A stretch of 64,000 nucleotides of DNA, from NCBI GenBank assembly GCA_017407125.1, contig JAFQXE010000025.1:326581-390580 (forward strand), read 5' to 3'. Shown here one piece after another: positions 1-9,445 of this stretch (position 1 is the first letter of the stretch; each line of letters begins with the position of its first letter). A program made the position numbers and the translations under genes. The notes under the pieces are model-generated. The model was given only the letters and a program-made list of their open reading frames with translations, had not been told where the DNA came from and ran no database searches. Source of the stretch: Thermoguttaceae bacterium (lineage in GTDB: Bacteria; Planctomycetota; Planctomycetia; Pirellulales; Thermoguttaceae).

Positions 1-815
1 AATGTTCGCACGTCGCCGCCCGCGCACTGCAGGAAATGCTCATTCAGTCGTGGGGGAATCAGATTCGCGTCTTCCCCGCCATTCCCGCCGACTGGAAAGA
101 GACGTCTTTTGCCGACCTGAGAACCGAAGGCGCGTTTCTCGTCTCCGCGATTCGCAAAGACGGCAAAACGTCGTGGATTAAAATCGAGTCCCTTGCCGGG
201 GAGGAATGTCGAGTCGTCCCGAACTTTACAGGCGAGTTCCAGTCGTCCGCGCCGGACAAGATTCACGACCTCGGAAACGGCTTGTACAAGATCGATCTGA
301 AAAAGGGCGAATCCATTACTCTTTGGCAGGGCGACGAAAATCAAACCGTTGCGCCTGTTACAATGTCAGACGATCAGAAACCCAATTTCTGGGGCGAAAA
401 GCTGCCGGAAAGAATCAACGTCAAAGCGAGTTTGTCGTATAACAAACCGTTCAAAGCGTCCAGCAACTGGGATAACGGCGCGTATAACGTCGCCTCTGCG
501 TTCGACGGGAATCTGGTTTCACGCTGGGGCGCCAAACCGCATTCCCGTTCCGGCTGGATTGAAGTTGACCTGACCGAACCGACGGAAGTTAAGAAGGTTG
601 TCATTTCAGAAATCGCATTTCCGCGAACGCGTCAGTTCAAGATCGAAGTTCGATCCAGCGAAACGGACGAATGGCAAACCGTCTATCAGGGCACGACCAT
701 CGAGAAAGCGAACTTTACGATTCCGTTTGAGAAACCCGTAACAGCGCGCTTCGTCCGGCTGAACATTCTCGAAGCCACGGAAGTCCCGACGATCGAAGAG
801 TTCACGGTGTTCTAA
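1..815 (+). CDS. GH95-like glycosidase, C-terminal part with F5/8-type (discoidin) domain; 5' end outside window
   Basis: The reading frame is open from base 3, so the gene is cut by the window edge. An internal ATG at 36 is not a convincing start. The first visible residues (LQEMLIQSW..IRVFPAIPADW) match the conserved strand region near the C-terminus of GH95 fucosidase-type and related six-hairpin glycosidases. After a linker (about residues 95-130 counted from the ATG at 36) comes a discoidin/F5-8C-like carbohydrate-binding domain, with 'ASAFDGN..SRWG', 'GWIEVDL' and a terminal 'RFVRLNI' strand. A role in extracellular or periplasmic polysaccharide breakdown is inferred. The GH family is tentative because the catalytic region is not visible. 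A XylR-type regulator lies convergently downstream. Confidence 0.65.
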   Translation, partial: CSHVAARALQEMLIQSWGNQIRVFPAIPADWKETSFADLRTEGAFLVSAIRKDGKTSWIKIESLAGEECRVVPNFTGEFQSSAPDKIHDLGNGLYKIDLKKGESITLWQGDENQTVAPVTMSDDQKPNFWGEKLPERINVKASLSYNKPFKASSNWDNGAYNVASAFDGNLVSRWGAKPHSRSGWIEVDLTEPTEVKKVVISEIAFPRTRQFKIEVRSSETDEWQTVYQGTTIEKANFTIPFEKPVTARFVRLNILEATEVPTIEEFTVF

Positions 816-911
816 CGTGTGACGGCGCTTGCGTCGGGGAGTGCGGCGGCTTGACGCCGCCTTGTCCAATGCCCCACTGAAAAACTGTGACGTAACAGAA
901 AATTTCGGAGT

Positions 912-947
912 GCGAGAGTGAAGCGTTAGCGGAACTCTCGCTTTTTT
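912..947 (+). terminator. Rho-independent terminator-like hairpin (repeat module)
   Basis: A perfect 8-bp stem (GCGAGAGT/ACTCTCGC) is followed by six T residues, about 100 bp after the glycosidase stop codon. The same module, with the same loop core AGCGT.AGCGGA, recurs at 5483-5518 after another gene. It is therefore both a terminator candidate and a dispersed repeat. Confidence 0.55.
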
Positions 948-971
948 CAGCGAGCGAAGCTCGCCATTTTT

Positions 972-1063
972 TTAACACGAAAAACACGAAAAACACGAAT
1001 TAAGCGAAATATACGAAATTTAATTTTTTCGTCTTTTTCGTTCTTTTCGTGTTTTTCGTGTTT
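972..1063. repeat. Palindromic ACGAAAAAC/GTTTTTCGT repeat element
   Basis: Iterated 'aacacgaaa' units form a left arm and their reverse complement ('ttttcgtgtt') a right arm. The element abuts the stop codon of the XylR-like gene. A related copy with the same order of sub-repeats is at 33546-33645. Confidence 0.7.
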
Positions 1064-2239
1064 TTATATCTTCTCTCTACCCTTGCCTTCTCTGTATCGG
1101 CCGGGCGAGCAGCCGATTTCTCGGGTAAAAACGCGGGTGAAATACTCGACGCTGTTAAATCCGGCGGCTTCGCTGACCGCTCTGAGGGAAATTCTGGAAT
1201 CCAGCAACAGTTGTTTGGCGACGGTCATTTGCATGTTGAGAATAAACTGCTGCGGCGTTACGCCTAAAAGTCGTTTGAACTCTCGCTGCAGTTTGCGAAT
1301 CGAAACGTTTACGTGATTCACAACGTCTTCCGGTTTAACGCCCTGGGAGAGGTGTTCGCGAATATAGGCAATCGCCTCTCGAACGTCTTCGTCTTTAATT
1401 GCGGTAATATTGCTTGACTGCCGAACCTGAACGTGTGACGGCGGCAAATAGATCGGTTCAAACGTCTTTTCCGGGCAAGCCATCTTTTGTTCCAGCAGTT
1501 GAGCGGCGACCATTCCAAACTGAACCCCGTTTTGCTCTACGCTCGACAGGGGCGGAGAAAGCGCCTCGCAGAACCAGCGGTCGTTTTCGTTCCCCACAAC
1601 GGCGACGTCTTCCGGGATTCGCGCGCCGGCGTCGAGACAACATTCGTAAAACCGTTTCGCCTGGATGTCCTGACACAGAAGGATTCCGCAGGGTTTGGGC
1701 AGTTTTATAATCCAGCTGATTGTATCGCGTTCCTGTTTTGACGTCCAGTTCGGCAGAAGGAAATTCCCCGAATGACGCGAGGGGATAAATTCGGAATAGA
1801 AAAAGCCGGCTTTACTGACAAGCTCTTTAAAGGCGTTCATTCGCCGAACAGACCAAATGGCTCGAACGTCGCTAAACGCCCCGAAGTTTTCGATGCCGCG
1901 TTCCCGAAAATGATTAATGACCATTTGGCTTAACGCCGTTTCGTCAATTAAAACGTCCTGCGGCGCGCCGTATTCGCCAACCAGTTCGACAACCGGAACG
2001 CGCAGCTGCATGAGCTTTTGAGCGAATCGGCGGTCAAACGTCCGGCTGATTACCCCGTCGACGTCAGACGTAATCGTTTCCAAATGCACCGGGTCAAAAC
2101 AGCCGCGCTGACGGAAATCCAGACGCCAATGCCGTTCTAAAGCGTATTGAGCAATTCCTTCAACAATATTGCGTCCAAAGTGGTTGGTCGTTTCGACAAC
2201 GAGGAAAATTTTACGATACGGTTTAATCTGAATGGACAT
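1064..2239 (-). CDS. XylR-type transcriptional regulator (PBP1/LacI-like sensor + AraC HTH)
   Basis: A 391-residue protein, the usual length for XylR-type AraC regulators (E. coli XylR is about 390). The N-terminal ~270 residues resemble a LacI/PBP1 sugar-binding sensor ('VETTNHFGRNIVEGIAQYA', 'DVDGVISR', 'VAVVGNENDR'). The last ~100 residues are an AraC/XylS double helix-turn-helix ('IRKLQREFKRLLGVTPQQF', then 'VSEAAGFNSVEYFTRVF' and 'GCSPGRYR'). It lacks a signal peptide and should be a cytoplasmic sugar-responsive activator. The ligand is unknown. It lies convergent to the partial GH95-like gene and divergent from the PEP-CTERM gene at 2724. Confidence 0.88.
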   Translation of the reverse strand: MSIQIKPYRKIFLVVETTNHFGRNIVEGIAQYALERHWRLDFRQRGCFDPVHLETITSDVDGVISRTFDRRFAQKLMQLRVPVVELVGEYGAPQDVLIDETALSQMVINHFRERGIENFGAFSDVRAIWSVRRMNAFKELVSKAGFFYSEFIPSRHSGNFLLPNWTSKQERDTISWIIKLPKPCGILLCQDIQAKRFYECCLDAGARIPEDVAVVGNENDRWFCEALSPPLSSVEQNGVQFGMVAAQLLEQKMACPEKTFEPIYLPPSHVQVRQSSNITAIKDEDVREAIAYIREHLSQGVKPEDVVNHVNVSIRKLQREFKRLLGVTPQQFILNMQMTVAKQLLLDSRISLRAVSEAAGFNSVEYFTRVFTREIGCSPGRYREGKGREKI

Positions 2240-2299
2240 TGGAATATACTCGGAAAACCGGGGTGTGATAAATTGAGGGTTACGAAAATTGATTGTTTT

Positions 2300-2408
2300 T
2301 ATTTTTAAACGCAGAGTACGCAGACTCCTCGCAGAGAGCGCAGAAGCAAGCGAACATGTGTCAATGACGCCCGTTGGGCTATGACACGATGTCCGCTTGC
2401 GCCCTTTT
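2300..2408 (+). repeat. CGCAGAG-type dispersed repeat, copy 1
   Basis: About 105 bp starting with 'acgcagagtacgcagactcc' and ending in a TGTCAT...ATGACA hairpin followed by 'cgatgtccgctt'. The reverse complement of 7187-7298 matches it almost throughout, including the hairpin. The 2240-2723 gap otherwise holds a purine/pyrimidine-skewed tract ('actttgcggactttgcgtgagg') and an AT-rich promoter region. Confidence 0.75.
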
Positions 2409-2723
2409 TATCTACTTCGCGAACTTTGCGGACTTTGCGTGAGGCTTTCCCGGGCGGCTCTACGCACTACAGCTCGCCGACCGCCTTCCATTTCTTCGCG
2501 TCTCAGAAAGCCCTTCCGCCCTCTCTATTATAATTTTATCGCATAATCGGACTTTTTTGTCAATCTGTGTCGCGTTTGTACAAGATTTTGGCGTAAAAGT
2601 ACAAGATAAGTTCTGAAAATACAGGTTATAATATATGGAATGGAATTAGCTAATTTGTGTGAATAGCGAAAAGAACTCAATACAAACTGTTTTCCTGTAT
2701 TTAACATAATAAGAGTGATACAC

Positions 2724-5432
2724 ATGAAACGCCTTGGATATTTTTTCACCGGTCTGGGAATTGCGTTATTCCTTTTGACAACAGCCGCCGTAGCGGACAC
2801 GATTGATATTCCCTCTGGTACAACAAGAATCTATGACGACATTAAAGGAAACACAATCACCGGCAGCGGTACGATTCAAGTTGACAATGTTGCCAGCAAT
2901 CTGGGAAATACAAATACTAACCTTTCCGGCTTTACCGGTTTAGTCAGCGTTTGCGGAGACCTGCGTTTTTTTGTGCAAAACCAAACATATCTGGGAAATG
3001 CAAATGTTAGTTACGACGTTTCCGGCAACAACCAGCTGTACTTGCAGAGTTCAAGTAATACTGGCGGGTTGAATGTAACCATTAAAAGTTTGACGCTCAA
3101 TTCTCAAGGCAAGTCGGGGTGGGGCGGAGCGGTTCGTCTTACCGGAACGATTTTGAATGTTACCGATGGGATTAACGTAACAGGCAGCTCCAGAATCAGT
3201 TCAATTATGGATTATAACGACGCTGTCCTGAACTCCAATATCACAATTGCAGACAACTGCGCGCTGGGCTTTGACGCCGGTTGGGGAGCAAAGGTTTTCA
3301 CCGTAAACGGAAACGTAACAGGATCCAGCTCTGCTGTTACTTTTGGCGAAAACTACATGTCAACTCACGCAAATGCATCTTATTTCGTTGGCAAGGCAAC
3401 GGATAAAACCTCGTCGGCATCGTACAACGTCAATTCCATTTCCGCCCTGGCAGGGTCTAAAGTCTATTTTAACACGGGAACAGTAACAGCCAACTCCATT
3501 TCGGCAGAAAATACAGCAACGCTCGTTTTCTCCGAATCCGCTTTGACGGTTGGCTCTATTTCCGGCGCTGGCTCCATGACTCAAATGGGAGGAACGTTTA
3601 CACCCGGCGGAGTCGGCGCGGCGGGAAGTTCCGTTATTCAAAGCGGCGTATTCGTCTTTGATCGAGGATACGAAGGAAGCAACCTGGCGCTGAATAAAAC
3701 TGCAACGTCTAACAACGGTGTGTATAGCTCGACATATTCGGCGTCTAAAGCTGTAGATGGAAATACTGGAACATTCTTTATATCAAAGGATACTACAACG
3801 CAAAACGACCATTCTCTGACGGTCGATTTAGGTCAGGAATACACATTGGGTATGATTCACTATAGAGATAGAGAAGTCAACAACGTTCTTCCAATGAGCC
3901 GCTCCGGGAATTATTTCCAGTTCTTCCTCTACGATGCCAATGGAAATGAAACCTACGCATCCGAGCAATTTGCCGCCTATACTCGAGGCGGAATTAATTA
4001 TTATCTCGCTCAAGACGCTCAAGGCAGAGAACCCACTGGACAAGTTTTGAAAATCGTTGAGCACATAGCGCGAAAAGAAAATAATTCAAATCAATATTAT
4101 TTGGAAATTGCAGAACTGGAAGCGTACCAGTCGAAAAACGCTCAGGTTGTTCTTGATCTTGGTTCGGGAACCGAGTTTGATAAAATCGTTGTCAATTCCG
4201 GGGCGGAGCTTCGGCTTAACGGCGGCGTTGATTTGGCGGTGAATCTGCTGGACTCGTTTAATCCGAGAACAACGGATTCGTTCCAGGTTTTGGACGTTCA
4301 GGGAACTCTTACCGGGACGTTCGATTCTGTAGTTCTTCCGGAAACGTGGAATTCAAGAACCTTAAACTGGAATACGGATAATTTATATTCGACCGGTACG
4401 ATTTCCGTGTCGATGGATTCTGTCTATTATCCAATTGCTGACAACGACGCGACAGCGATTGTTGTTGACAGAATTGCATACGACGGCGTTGAATTCGATT
4501 CCGACACCGCCGCGGCGGGCGTTACAACAGCCGACCATTCAGGCGGAGTAACGCTGTCTGACGATGCAGAGTTCGTCGTTGGCGGCGGCTATTCTTTGAC
4601 TCAATCCAGCCCCATTTCCGGAACGGGTTCGTTGACCAAGTCCGGAGCGGGAACGCTGATTCTTTCTGCCGCCAATACGTACGACGGCGGAACAACCGTT
4701 TCTGAAGGAGTTCTCAAGCTGACCGGCGACGCGGTTGCCGTTAACGGCATGGTTACTCTTGAAGAGAACGGCGTTTTGGAAATCAATGTTGCTAATAATG
4801 ATGAAAAGACGCTTGCCTTTACCAATTCCACAATTCTCGGCAACGGCGATATTCTCAAAACCGGCGAAGGCAGATTAAAGATTAATACAGATCAATTGCC
4901 GGAGGATTTACATTTTACCGCCGATAACTTTGTCGTCGCTTCCGGTCGCGTAGACCTGGAAGGGTATATGTTAGGCAATATCGAAGTTGACGCGAATTCG
5001 GTCTTCTCGCCGGGTAACTCCATCGGTGAGGCAACGTTCGGCGGCGGGTATATTCTCAAAGACGGCGCGACGCTGTTGCTGGAAGTTGGAAAAGACGATC
5101 AAGGCGATATTTGGACTGACGTTCTGAATGTAAATGGCGACACGACGTTTGAAAACGGTTCTATTATCAAAATCGCGTTGGATTCCAGCTATGATAACGC
5201 CTTTGAAGACGACGAGGTAGTGGGTATTCAGCTTCCATCTGGAATTAACGATGGAAACCTCAATATGAATAATCTTGTTTTCCAGTCAAGTATGTTTGAA
5301 CTGATTGGGTACGAATCAACGACAGGCGTTTTGTCCGTCCGTTATACTCCGTCTGCCGGCGTTCCTGAACCGTCAACGTGGGCGCTGCTGGCGCTCGGAG
5401 TTGTCGTATTATTCCTGCGTAAGCGAAAATAA
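2724..5432 (+). CDS. Secreted PEP-CTERM protein with beta-strand repeats and F5/8C domain
   Basis: A 902-residue protein. ATG 2724 is preferred over the in-frame GTG at 2715 because AAGAG lies about 9 bases upstream and the signal peptide (KRLGYFFTGLGIALFLLTTAAVA) follows at once. Residues 30-310 are glycine/asparagine/serine-rich beta-helix-like repeats. A discoidin-like segment follows at about 320-465 ('SNLALNKTATS', 'AVDGNTGT'). An autotransporter-associated beta-strand repeat is near 630-690 ('GSGSLTKSGAGTLIL'-like with 'YDGGTTVSEG'). The C-terminus is a PEP-CTERM sorting signal: VPEPSTWALL, a hydrophobic helix, then RKRK. It is expected to be exported, processed by an exosortase/archaeosortase-type system and surface-associated. 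Its substrate or adhesion target is unknown. Confidence 0.87.
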   Translation: MKRLGYFFTGLGIALFLLTTAAVADTIDIPSGTTRIYDDIKGNTITGSGTIQVDNVASNLGNTNTNLSGFTGLVSVCGDLRFFVQNQTYLGNANVSYDVSGNNQLYLQSSSNTGGLNVTIKSLTLNSQGKSGWGGAVRLTGTILNVTDGINVTGSSRISSIMDYNDAVLNSNITIADNCALGFDAGWGAKVFTVNGNVTGSSSAVTFGENYMSTHANASYFVGKATDKTSSASYNVNSISALAGSKVYFNTGTVTANSISAENTATLVFSESALTVGSISGAGSMTQMGGTFTPGGVGAAGSSVIQSGVFVFDRGYEGSNLALNKTATSNNGVYSSTYSASKAVDGNTGTFFISKDTTTQNDHSLTVDLGQEYTLGMIHYRDREVNNVLPMSRSGNYFQFFLYDANGNETYASEQFAAYTRGGINYYLAQDAQGREPTGQVLKIVEHIARKENNSNQYYLEIAELEAYQSKNAQVVLDLGSGTEFDKIVVNSGAELRLNGGVDLAVNLLDSFNPRTTDSFQVLDVQGTLTGTFDSVVLPETWNSRTLNWNTDNLYSTGTISVSMDSVYYPIADNDATAIVVDRIAYDGVEFDSDTAAAGVTTADHSGGVTLSDDAEFVVGGGYSLTQSSPISGTGSLTKSGAGTLILSAANTYDGGTTVSEGVLKLTGDAVAVNGMVTLEENGVLEINVANNDEKTLAFTNSTILGNGDILKTGEGRLKINTDQLPEDLHFTADNFVVASGRVDLEGYMLGNIEVDANSVFSPGNSIGEATFGGGYILKDGATLLLEVGKDDQGDIWTDVLNVNGDTTFENGSIIKIALDSSYDNAFEDDEVVGIQLPSGINDGNLNMNNLVFQSSMFELIGYESTTGVLSVRYTPSAGVPEPSTWALLALGVVVLFLRKRK

Positions 5433-5482
5433 TAGGCGAGCCACGGGTGTAAACCCGTGGGTGTGAGCGAAGCGAACGTAGC

Positions 5483-5518
5483 GCGAGAGGGAAGCGTAAG
5501 CGGAACTCTCGCTTTTTT
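5483..5518 (+). terminator. Terminator-like hairpin after PEP-CTERM gene (repeat module)
   Basis: The stem CGAGAG/CTCTCG has a GAAGCGTAAGCGGAA-type loop and is followed by T6. It is nearly the same module as at 912-947. It sits about 50 bp after the stop codon of the PEP-CTERM gene, following a smaller 'ccacgggtgtaaacccgtgg' hairpin at about 5441-5460. Confidence 0.55.
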
Positions 5519-5620
5519 CTTGACGGCAAAGCCGTCAAGTTGGACTCCGAGGGCGGAGTCCATCCGAGGGAGGTTTTCAGCTTGCGTATATTTGGAGTGT
5601 ACACTTCACGGCTGTTTACG

Positions 5621-5690
5621 CAAGCGACCAACGGGAGCGATTATTGGCAAACGCGCGGCAGCGCGGATTGGGAGCTGCGCCTCGCCGCTT
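5621..5690 (-). repeat. GC-rich 'GGCGAGGCGC..CTCCCGTTGGTCGCTT' module, inverted copy
   Basis: Read on the minus strand, this gives the same order of blocks (GCGGCGAGGCGC, CTCCCA, CCGCGCTGCCGCGCG, CGCTCCCGTTGGTCGCTT) as the plus-strand copies near 19520, 31288, 31548 and 44834. Confidence 0.7.
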
Positions 5691-5781
5691 GACGGCAAAG
5701 CCGTCAAGTTGTAGCCCGGGGACGGGCTACATCCAAGGGAGTTTTTCAACTGCGGCGTTTGTTATGCACGCTTCAGACGTT

Positions 5782-5844
5782 TTGTTCGCCTGACGGCGAA
5801 TGCGTAATTCCGTTCGCCTTCAGCGAACTCCATTACCGCCTTTC
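5782..5844 (+). repeat. Partial copy (right half) of the ~115-bp GGAAGGCGGTAA element
   Basis: It contains the internal 'ttcgcctgacggcgaa' hairpin, 'tgcgtaattccg' and the right terminal repeat TTACCGCCTTTC. These match the right half of the full element at 22478-22593. The rest of the 5433-5869 gap is also hairpins ('gacggcaaagccgtcaagtt' occurs twice) and holds no gene. Confidence 0.65.
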
Positions 5845-5869
5845 ATTAATTATCTACTCTCCACCTATC

Positions 5870-6886
5870 TCAGAATCCTCTCGCGGCTTTGAGGTCGTTG
5901 AAGTCGCGCAGATGGTAGTCGATTCCAATGTAGTCCAGCAGTCGGCAGAAGGCGCGCAGGGCGATTCCGAAGCCGTCGGGGCCGGAGTATCCGCCGAACT
6001 GTCCGCCGCCTTTGACGTGCGGTTCCAGGTCGCAGAAGACGCCCGGCAGACCGCGGCGTTTGAGGTTCTGCTCCATAGCGGGCAAGTACTCTTTCAGCTC
6101 GCGCAGAATCGCTTCGTGTCCGCTGTCGCCGCAGTCAGAGGGAACGAAGTTCCACAGGGATTCTTCGTCTACCGGACCATCGCCGACAGGCTGCGGGTTG
6201 CGGTAATCTTTGATATGAAGCCAGCCCAAGCCCGGCAGGCACGCGCGGAACTGGTCGAGCAAGTCCAAAGCCGTGTATCCCTGAACGACCAGGTTCGCGC
6301 CGTCGAAAATCAGAACCATGCCGGGATGGTTGACTTTCTCGTAAATCTCCGCCAGGAGCCAGCCGTTCGCCCCGACCAGGTTCGGTTCCGGTTCCAGACC
6401 GAACGTCAAGTCTGAACGATGACACGCCTCGGCGATCTGCCCGAGCTGGTCAACCGCCTGATTCATGTACGCTCTGTAGTCTTTTCCGTGCGGATGATAG
6501 AACGAGAACCCGCGAATGAGCTTGCATTCAAAGGCGTGAGCGATGTCGCAGGCGCGGGCGACGTCTTCTTTGAGATACTTGTCGAACGGGATGTAGACGT
6601 TCTTCGTGCCGTCTTCCTGATCGACCAGCTTGACCTTCCCGATGGGCGACCCGATCGAGGAGACGTTGAGCCCGTATTCGTCCTGAAGGCGTTTAATCTG
6701 CTGGATTTCTTCGGCTGACAGCTTCATGACGTTCTTTGTCCCGGAGCCGTCGCCCAGGTCGACAAATCGAACGGAATAGTACTGCAATCCCATGGCGGCA
6801 AACGCGGTAAACTGCTCAACAAGGGATTTCGTTTCGGTGCGGTTGACAGCTTCGTCGGCGAAGCCGGAAAGGATGATTTTGGGCAT
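5870..6886 (-). CDS. Sugar phosphate isomerase/epimerase-like TIM-barrel protein
   Basis: A 338-residue protein belonging to the AP-endonuclease-2-type TIM-barrel superfamily (sugar isomerases/epimerases such as IolE/IolH-like proteins). Metal-ligand-like motifs appear in the expected order: 'LEPEPNLVG', 'DGANLVVQG', 'WLHIKDYR' and 'CDLEPH'. ATG 6886 (protein starts MPKIILSGFADEA) is chosen over the longer frame because the extra residues have no family-like character. It is predicted to be cytoplasmic; the substrate cannot be read from the sequence. It is convergent with the PEP-CTERM gene and is followed by a repeat-filled gap. Confidence 0.8.
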   Translation of the reverse strand: MPKIILSGFADEAVNRTETKSLVEQFTAFAAMGLQYYSVRFVDLGDGSGTKNVMKLSAEEIQQIKRLQDEYGLNVSSIGSPIGKVKLVDQEDGTKNVYIPFDKYLKEDVARACDIAHAFECKLIRGFSFYHPHGKDYRAYMNQAVDQLGQIAEACHRSDLTFGLEPEPNLVGANGWLLAEIYEKVNHPGMVLIFDGANLVVQGYTALDLLDQFRACLPGLGWLHIKDYRNPQPVGDGPVDEESLWNFVPSDCGDSGHEAILRELKEYLPAMEQNLKRRGLPGVFCDLEPHVKGGGQFGGYSGPDGFGIALRAFCRLLDYIGIDYHLRDFNDLKAARGF

Positions 6887-7186
6887 GGTCGTTTCGATCA
6901 GGGGGAAAGAGTGAAAAAACGGGCAATACTCAGCGGAAAATACAATTGATTCACTGCAAATTGCCAACTATTGCCTTTTATTCTAAACAATAATAAAACG
7001 GATTGCAATAGGGGGGAAAGAAAAAAAGAATGACGCGTTCAAATTTGGGGGCATGAAATTATAAAAAAAGAGAACGCAGAGACCGCAGACTACTCGCTGA
7101 ATACGCAGACGGGCTGGGAATGTGGCGACGACGCTAACTACGTTAGCTACGCCACGATTCCCGCCCGAATAATTATTTTTAAAAAT

Positions 7187-7298
7187 CGCAAACGGACATC
7201 GTGTCATAGCCCGGCAATGTCGGGCGTAGATGACACATATTCGTTTGCTTCTGCGCTCTCTGCGAGGAGTCTGCGTATTCTGCGTTCAAAAATAAAAA
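7187..7298 (-). repeat. CGCAGAG-type dispersed repeat, copy 2 (inverted relative to 2300-2408)
   Basis: The reverse complement reads 'acgcagaatacgcagactcc', then the same 'gcgagagagcgcagaag'-like stretch, a TGTCAT..ATGACA hairpin and 'cgatgtccg', in register with 2300-2408. A weaker related tract is at 7075-7105. The 6887-7565 gap contains only such repeats and no convincing gene. Confidence 0.75.
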
Positions 7299-7492
7299 CT
7301 ATCTGTCTTCGCAACTCAAGATTTATTGCACCTTCCGCTCCCCAGAAACCTTGTGGGGGCTGTTCAAAATTTCTTATTTCTATATAATATACCATATAGA
7401 CGAGAAATGGAATTTCGCCTTTGATGGATTAAGGGAATAAAGCTGATTCAGAATTATTGGGGCGCATGGGTTCTCCCCGCGTCGCTTTGCGA

Positions 7493-7557
7493 TAATTCCT
7501 AATTCCGAATTCCGAATTATCTCTCTATTCCCTAATCCCTATTCCCTATTTCCTAAA
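7493..7557 (+). repeat. Short tandem degenerate repeats (aattcc / ccctatt) before glnS
   Basis: Iterated 'aattcc(g/t)' units run into iterated 'ccctaatt/ccctattc' units and end 8 bp before the glnS start codon. It belongs to the class of iterated 7-8-mer intergenic repeats seen throughout the window. Confidence 0.7.
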
Positions 7558-7565
7558 ACATACCC

Positions 7566-9245
7566 ATGTCCGAAGAAAACCTGAACGAAGCAAAAGAAAC
7601 GAAAGACTTTATCCGTAAAATTGTCGAAGACGATTTGGCGTCCGGCAAGCACAAGCAGACGATTACCCGATTCCCCCCGGAACCGAACGGCTACTTGCAC
7701 CTCGGGCACGCCAAGTCCATTTGCCTCAATTTTGGAATCAAGCAGGAGTACGGCGGACGCTGCAATCTCCGTTTTGACGATACCAACCCGACCAAAGAGG
7801 ACGTCGAGTACGTCGATTCCATCATGGACGACATTCATTGGCTCGGCTTCGACTGGGACGAACTGCATTACGCGTCCGACTACTTTGATCAGCTCTACGA
7901 ATGGGCGGAAAAGCTCATTCTGGACGGCAAAGCCTACGTCGACGAGCTGACCCCGGAGCAGATGAAAGAGTATCGCGGCACGCTCACCGAGCCGGGCAAG
8001 CCCAGCCCGTATCGCGATCGTCCGATTGAAGAGAACCTCGATCTGTTTCGACGCATGAAAGCCGGCGAGTTTGAAAACGGCCGCTATACGCTCCGGGCGA
8101 AAATCGATCTCAATTCGCCCAATATCAACATGCGCGACCCGATCATGTACCGCATTATTCATCAGTCCCATCACCGCACCGGCGACAAGTGGTGCATCTA
8201 CCCGATGTACGACTTCACCCACGGACAGAGCGATTCCATCGAAGGAATTACGCATTCTCTCTGCACGCTGGAGTTTGAAAACCATCGCCCGCTGTACGAC
8301 TGGTACTGCGAAAACTTGGGCATTTACCATCCCCGCCAGATTGAATTCGCCCGTCTTAACCTGACCAACACCGTTATGAGCAAACGAAAGCTGTTACAAC
8401 TGGTTCAGGAAGGGCTGGTTTCCGGCTGGGACGACCCGCGCATGCCAACCATCTGCGGAATTCGCCGCCGAGGATACACGCCCGAAGCGATTAAACTGTT
8501 CTGCCAGAAAATCGGCATGAACAAGATGGAAAGCCTTGTCGAGATGGGCTTGCTGGAACACTGCGTTCGCGAACATCTCAACAAAGTCGCCCCGCGCGTG
8601 ATGGCGGTTCTCAATCCGCTCAAGGTTACCATTTCCAACTGGGAAGAAGGAAAAGTCGAGTATCTGGAAGCGATTAATAATCCGGAAGACGAATCGGCGG
8701 GAACGCGTCAGGTTCCGATGTCACGAACCATTTACATCGAAAAGACGGACTTCATGGAAGAACCCGTCAAAGGCTATTTCCGTCTCGCGCCGGGCAAGGA
8801 AGTTCGACTCCGCTGGGCGTACTATCTCAAGTGCGAGGATTTCGTCAAAGACGAAAACGGCGAGGTTGTCGAGCTGATTTGCACCTACGACCCGGAAACC
8901 AAAGGCGGACAGTCGCCGGACGGCCGCAAGGTCAAAGGGACGATCCACTGGGTTGACGCTGCCTCCGCTATCGACGCTGAAGTTCGTCTGTACGACAAAT
9001 TGCTGCTGTGCCAGAGCCTCAGCGACGTCGAAGGCGACTGGCTGGAACAGCTCAATCCAGATTCTCTCAAAGTTCTTACCGGCTGCAAGGTGGAACCGGC
9101 GCTGGGAACCGTCCAGCCGGGCTATCGCTGCCAGTTTGAACGCACCGGATATTTCTGCTGCGACCCGGACTCAACGCCTGAAAAGCTGGTATTCAACCGC
9201 ACCGTCAGTCTGAAAGACAGCTGGAAACCCGCAAAGGGCAACTGA
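7566..9245 (+). CDS. glnS: Glutaminyl-tRNA synthetase
   Basis: A 559-residue class I aminoacyl-tRNA synthetase, close to E. coli GlnRS (about 553). The HIGH-type signature is '[14 protein letters not shown]' near residue 40, and the KMSKS-type loop is 'VMSKRKL' near residue 270. The anticodon-binding beta-barrels fill the C-terminal third. It charges tRNA-Gln with glutamine in the cytoplasm. GlnRS rather than non-discriminating GluRS is supported by the FDDTNP and [22 protein letters not shown] blocks (the latter read in parts). It is monocistronic, with a hairpin terminator 30 bp downstream. No clear SD precedes the ATG; repeats lie directly upstream. Confidence 0.97.
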   Translation: MSEENLNEAKETKDFIRKIVEDDLASGKHKQTITRFPPEPNGYLHLGHAKSICLNFGIKQEYGGRCNLRFDDTNPTKEDVEYVDSIMDDIHWLGFDWDELHYASDYFDQLYEWAEKLILDGKAYVDELTPEQMKEYRGTLTEPGKPSPYRDRPIEENLDLFRRMKAGEFENGRYTLRAKIDLNSPNINMRDPIMYRIIHQSHHRTGDKWCIYPMYDFTHGQSDSIEGITHSLCTLEFENHRPLYDWYCENLGIYHPRQIEFARLNLTNTVMSKRKLLQLVQEGLVSGWDDPRMPTICGIRRRGYTPEAIKLFCQKIGMNKMESLVEMGLLEHCVREHLNKVAPRVMAVLNPLKVTISNWEEGKVEYLEAINNPEDESAGTRQVPMSRTIYIEKTDFMEEPVKGYFRLAPGKEVRLRWAYYLKCEDFVKDENGEVVELICTYDPETKGGQSPDGRKVKGTIHWVDAASAIDAEVRLYDKLLLCQSLSDVEGDWLEQLNPDSLKVLTGCKVEPALGTVQPGYRCQFERTGYFCCDPDSTPEKLVFNRTVSLKDSWKPAKGN

Positions 9246-9274
9246 CAATTCGTCAACTCTAAAGAATAAACAGC

Positions 9275-9307
9275 AAAGCCGATGGCGAAATCGTCATCGG
9301 CTTTTTT
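9275..9307 (+). terminator. Intrinsic terminator of glnS
   Basis: A stem of AAAGCCGATG pairs with CATCGGCTTT across a GCGAAATCGT loop, ending in a run of T, 30 bp after the glnS stop codon. Confidence 0.85.
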
Positions 9308-9320
9308 GTTCCGAGCAAGA

Positions 9321-9383
9321 TTAAACCGTCTTTCCAGCGCCGGTCATGCCAACAATAGCAATCTTGATTTGTGAATTATCCAA
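9321..9383 (-). pseudogene. Remnant of a P-loop protein gene (22 codons)
   Basis: A TTG-initiated frame reads NSQIKIAIVGMTGAGKTV and then meets TAA. It matches the N-terminus of the P-loop gene at 10200-10508 (NDSQIKIAIVGMAGSGKTV), with DNA similarity over about 60 bp. Nothing resembling the rest of that protein follows. It is probably a duplicated and decayed gene fragment lying at the other end of the membrane-protein gene. Confidence 0.6.
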
Positions 9384-9445
9384 TGTCAGTATCGGGGTTT
9401 TTGTCTGTTATTGATTTCATCTGTTATTGTAACGTATAGTGAATC

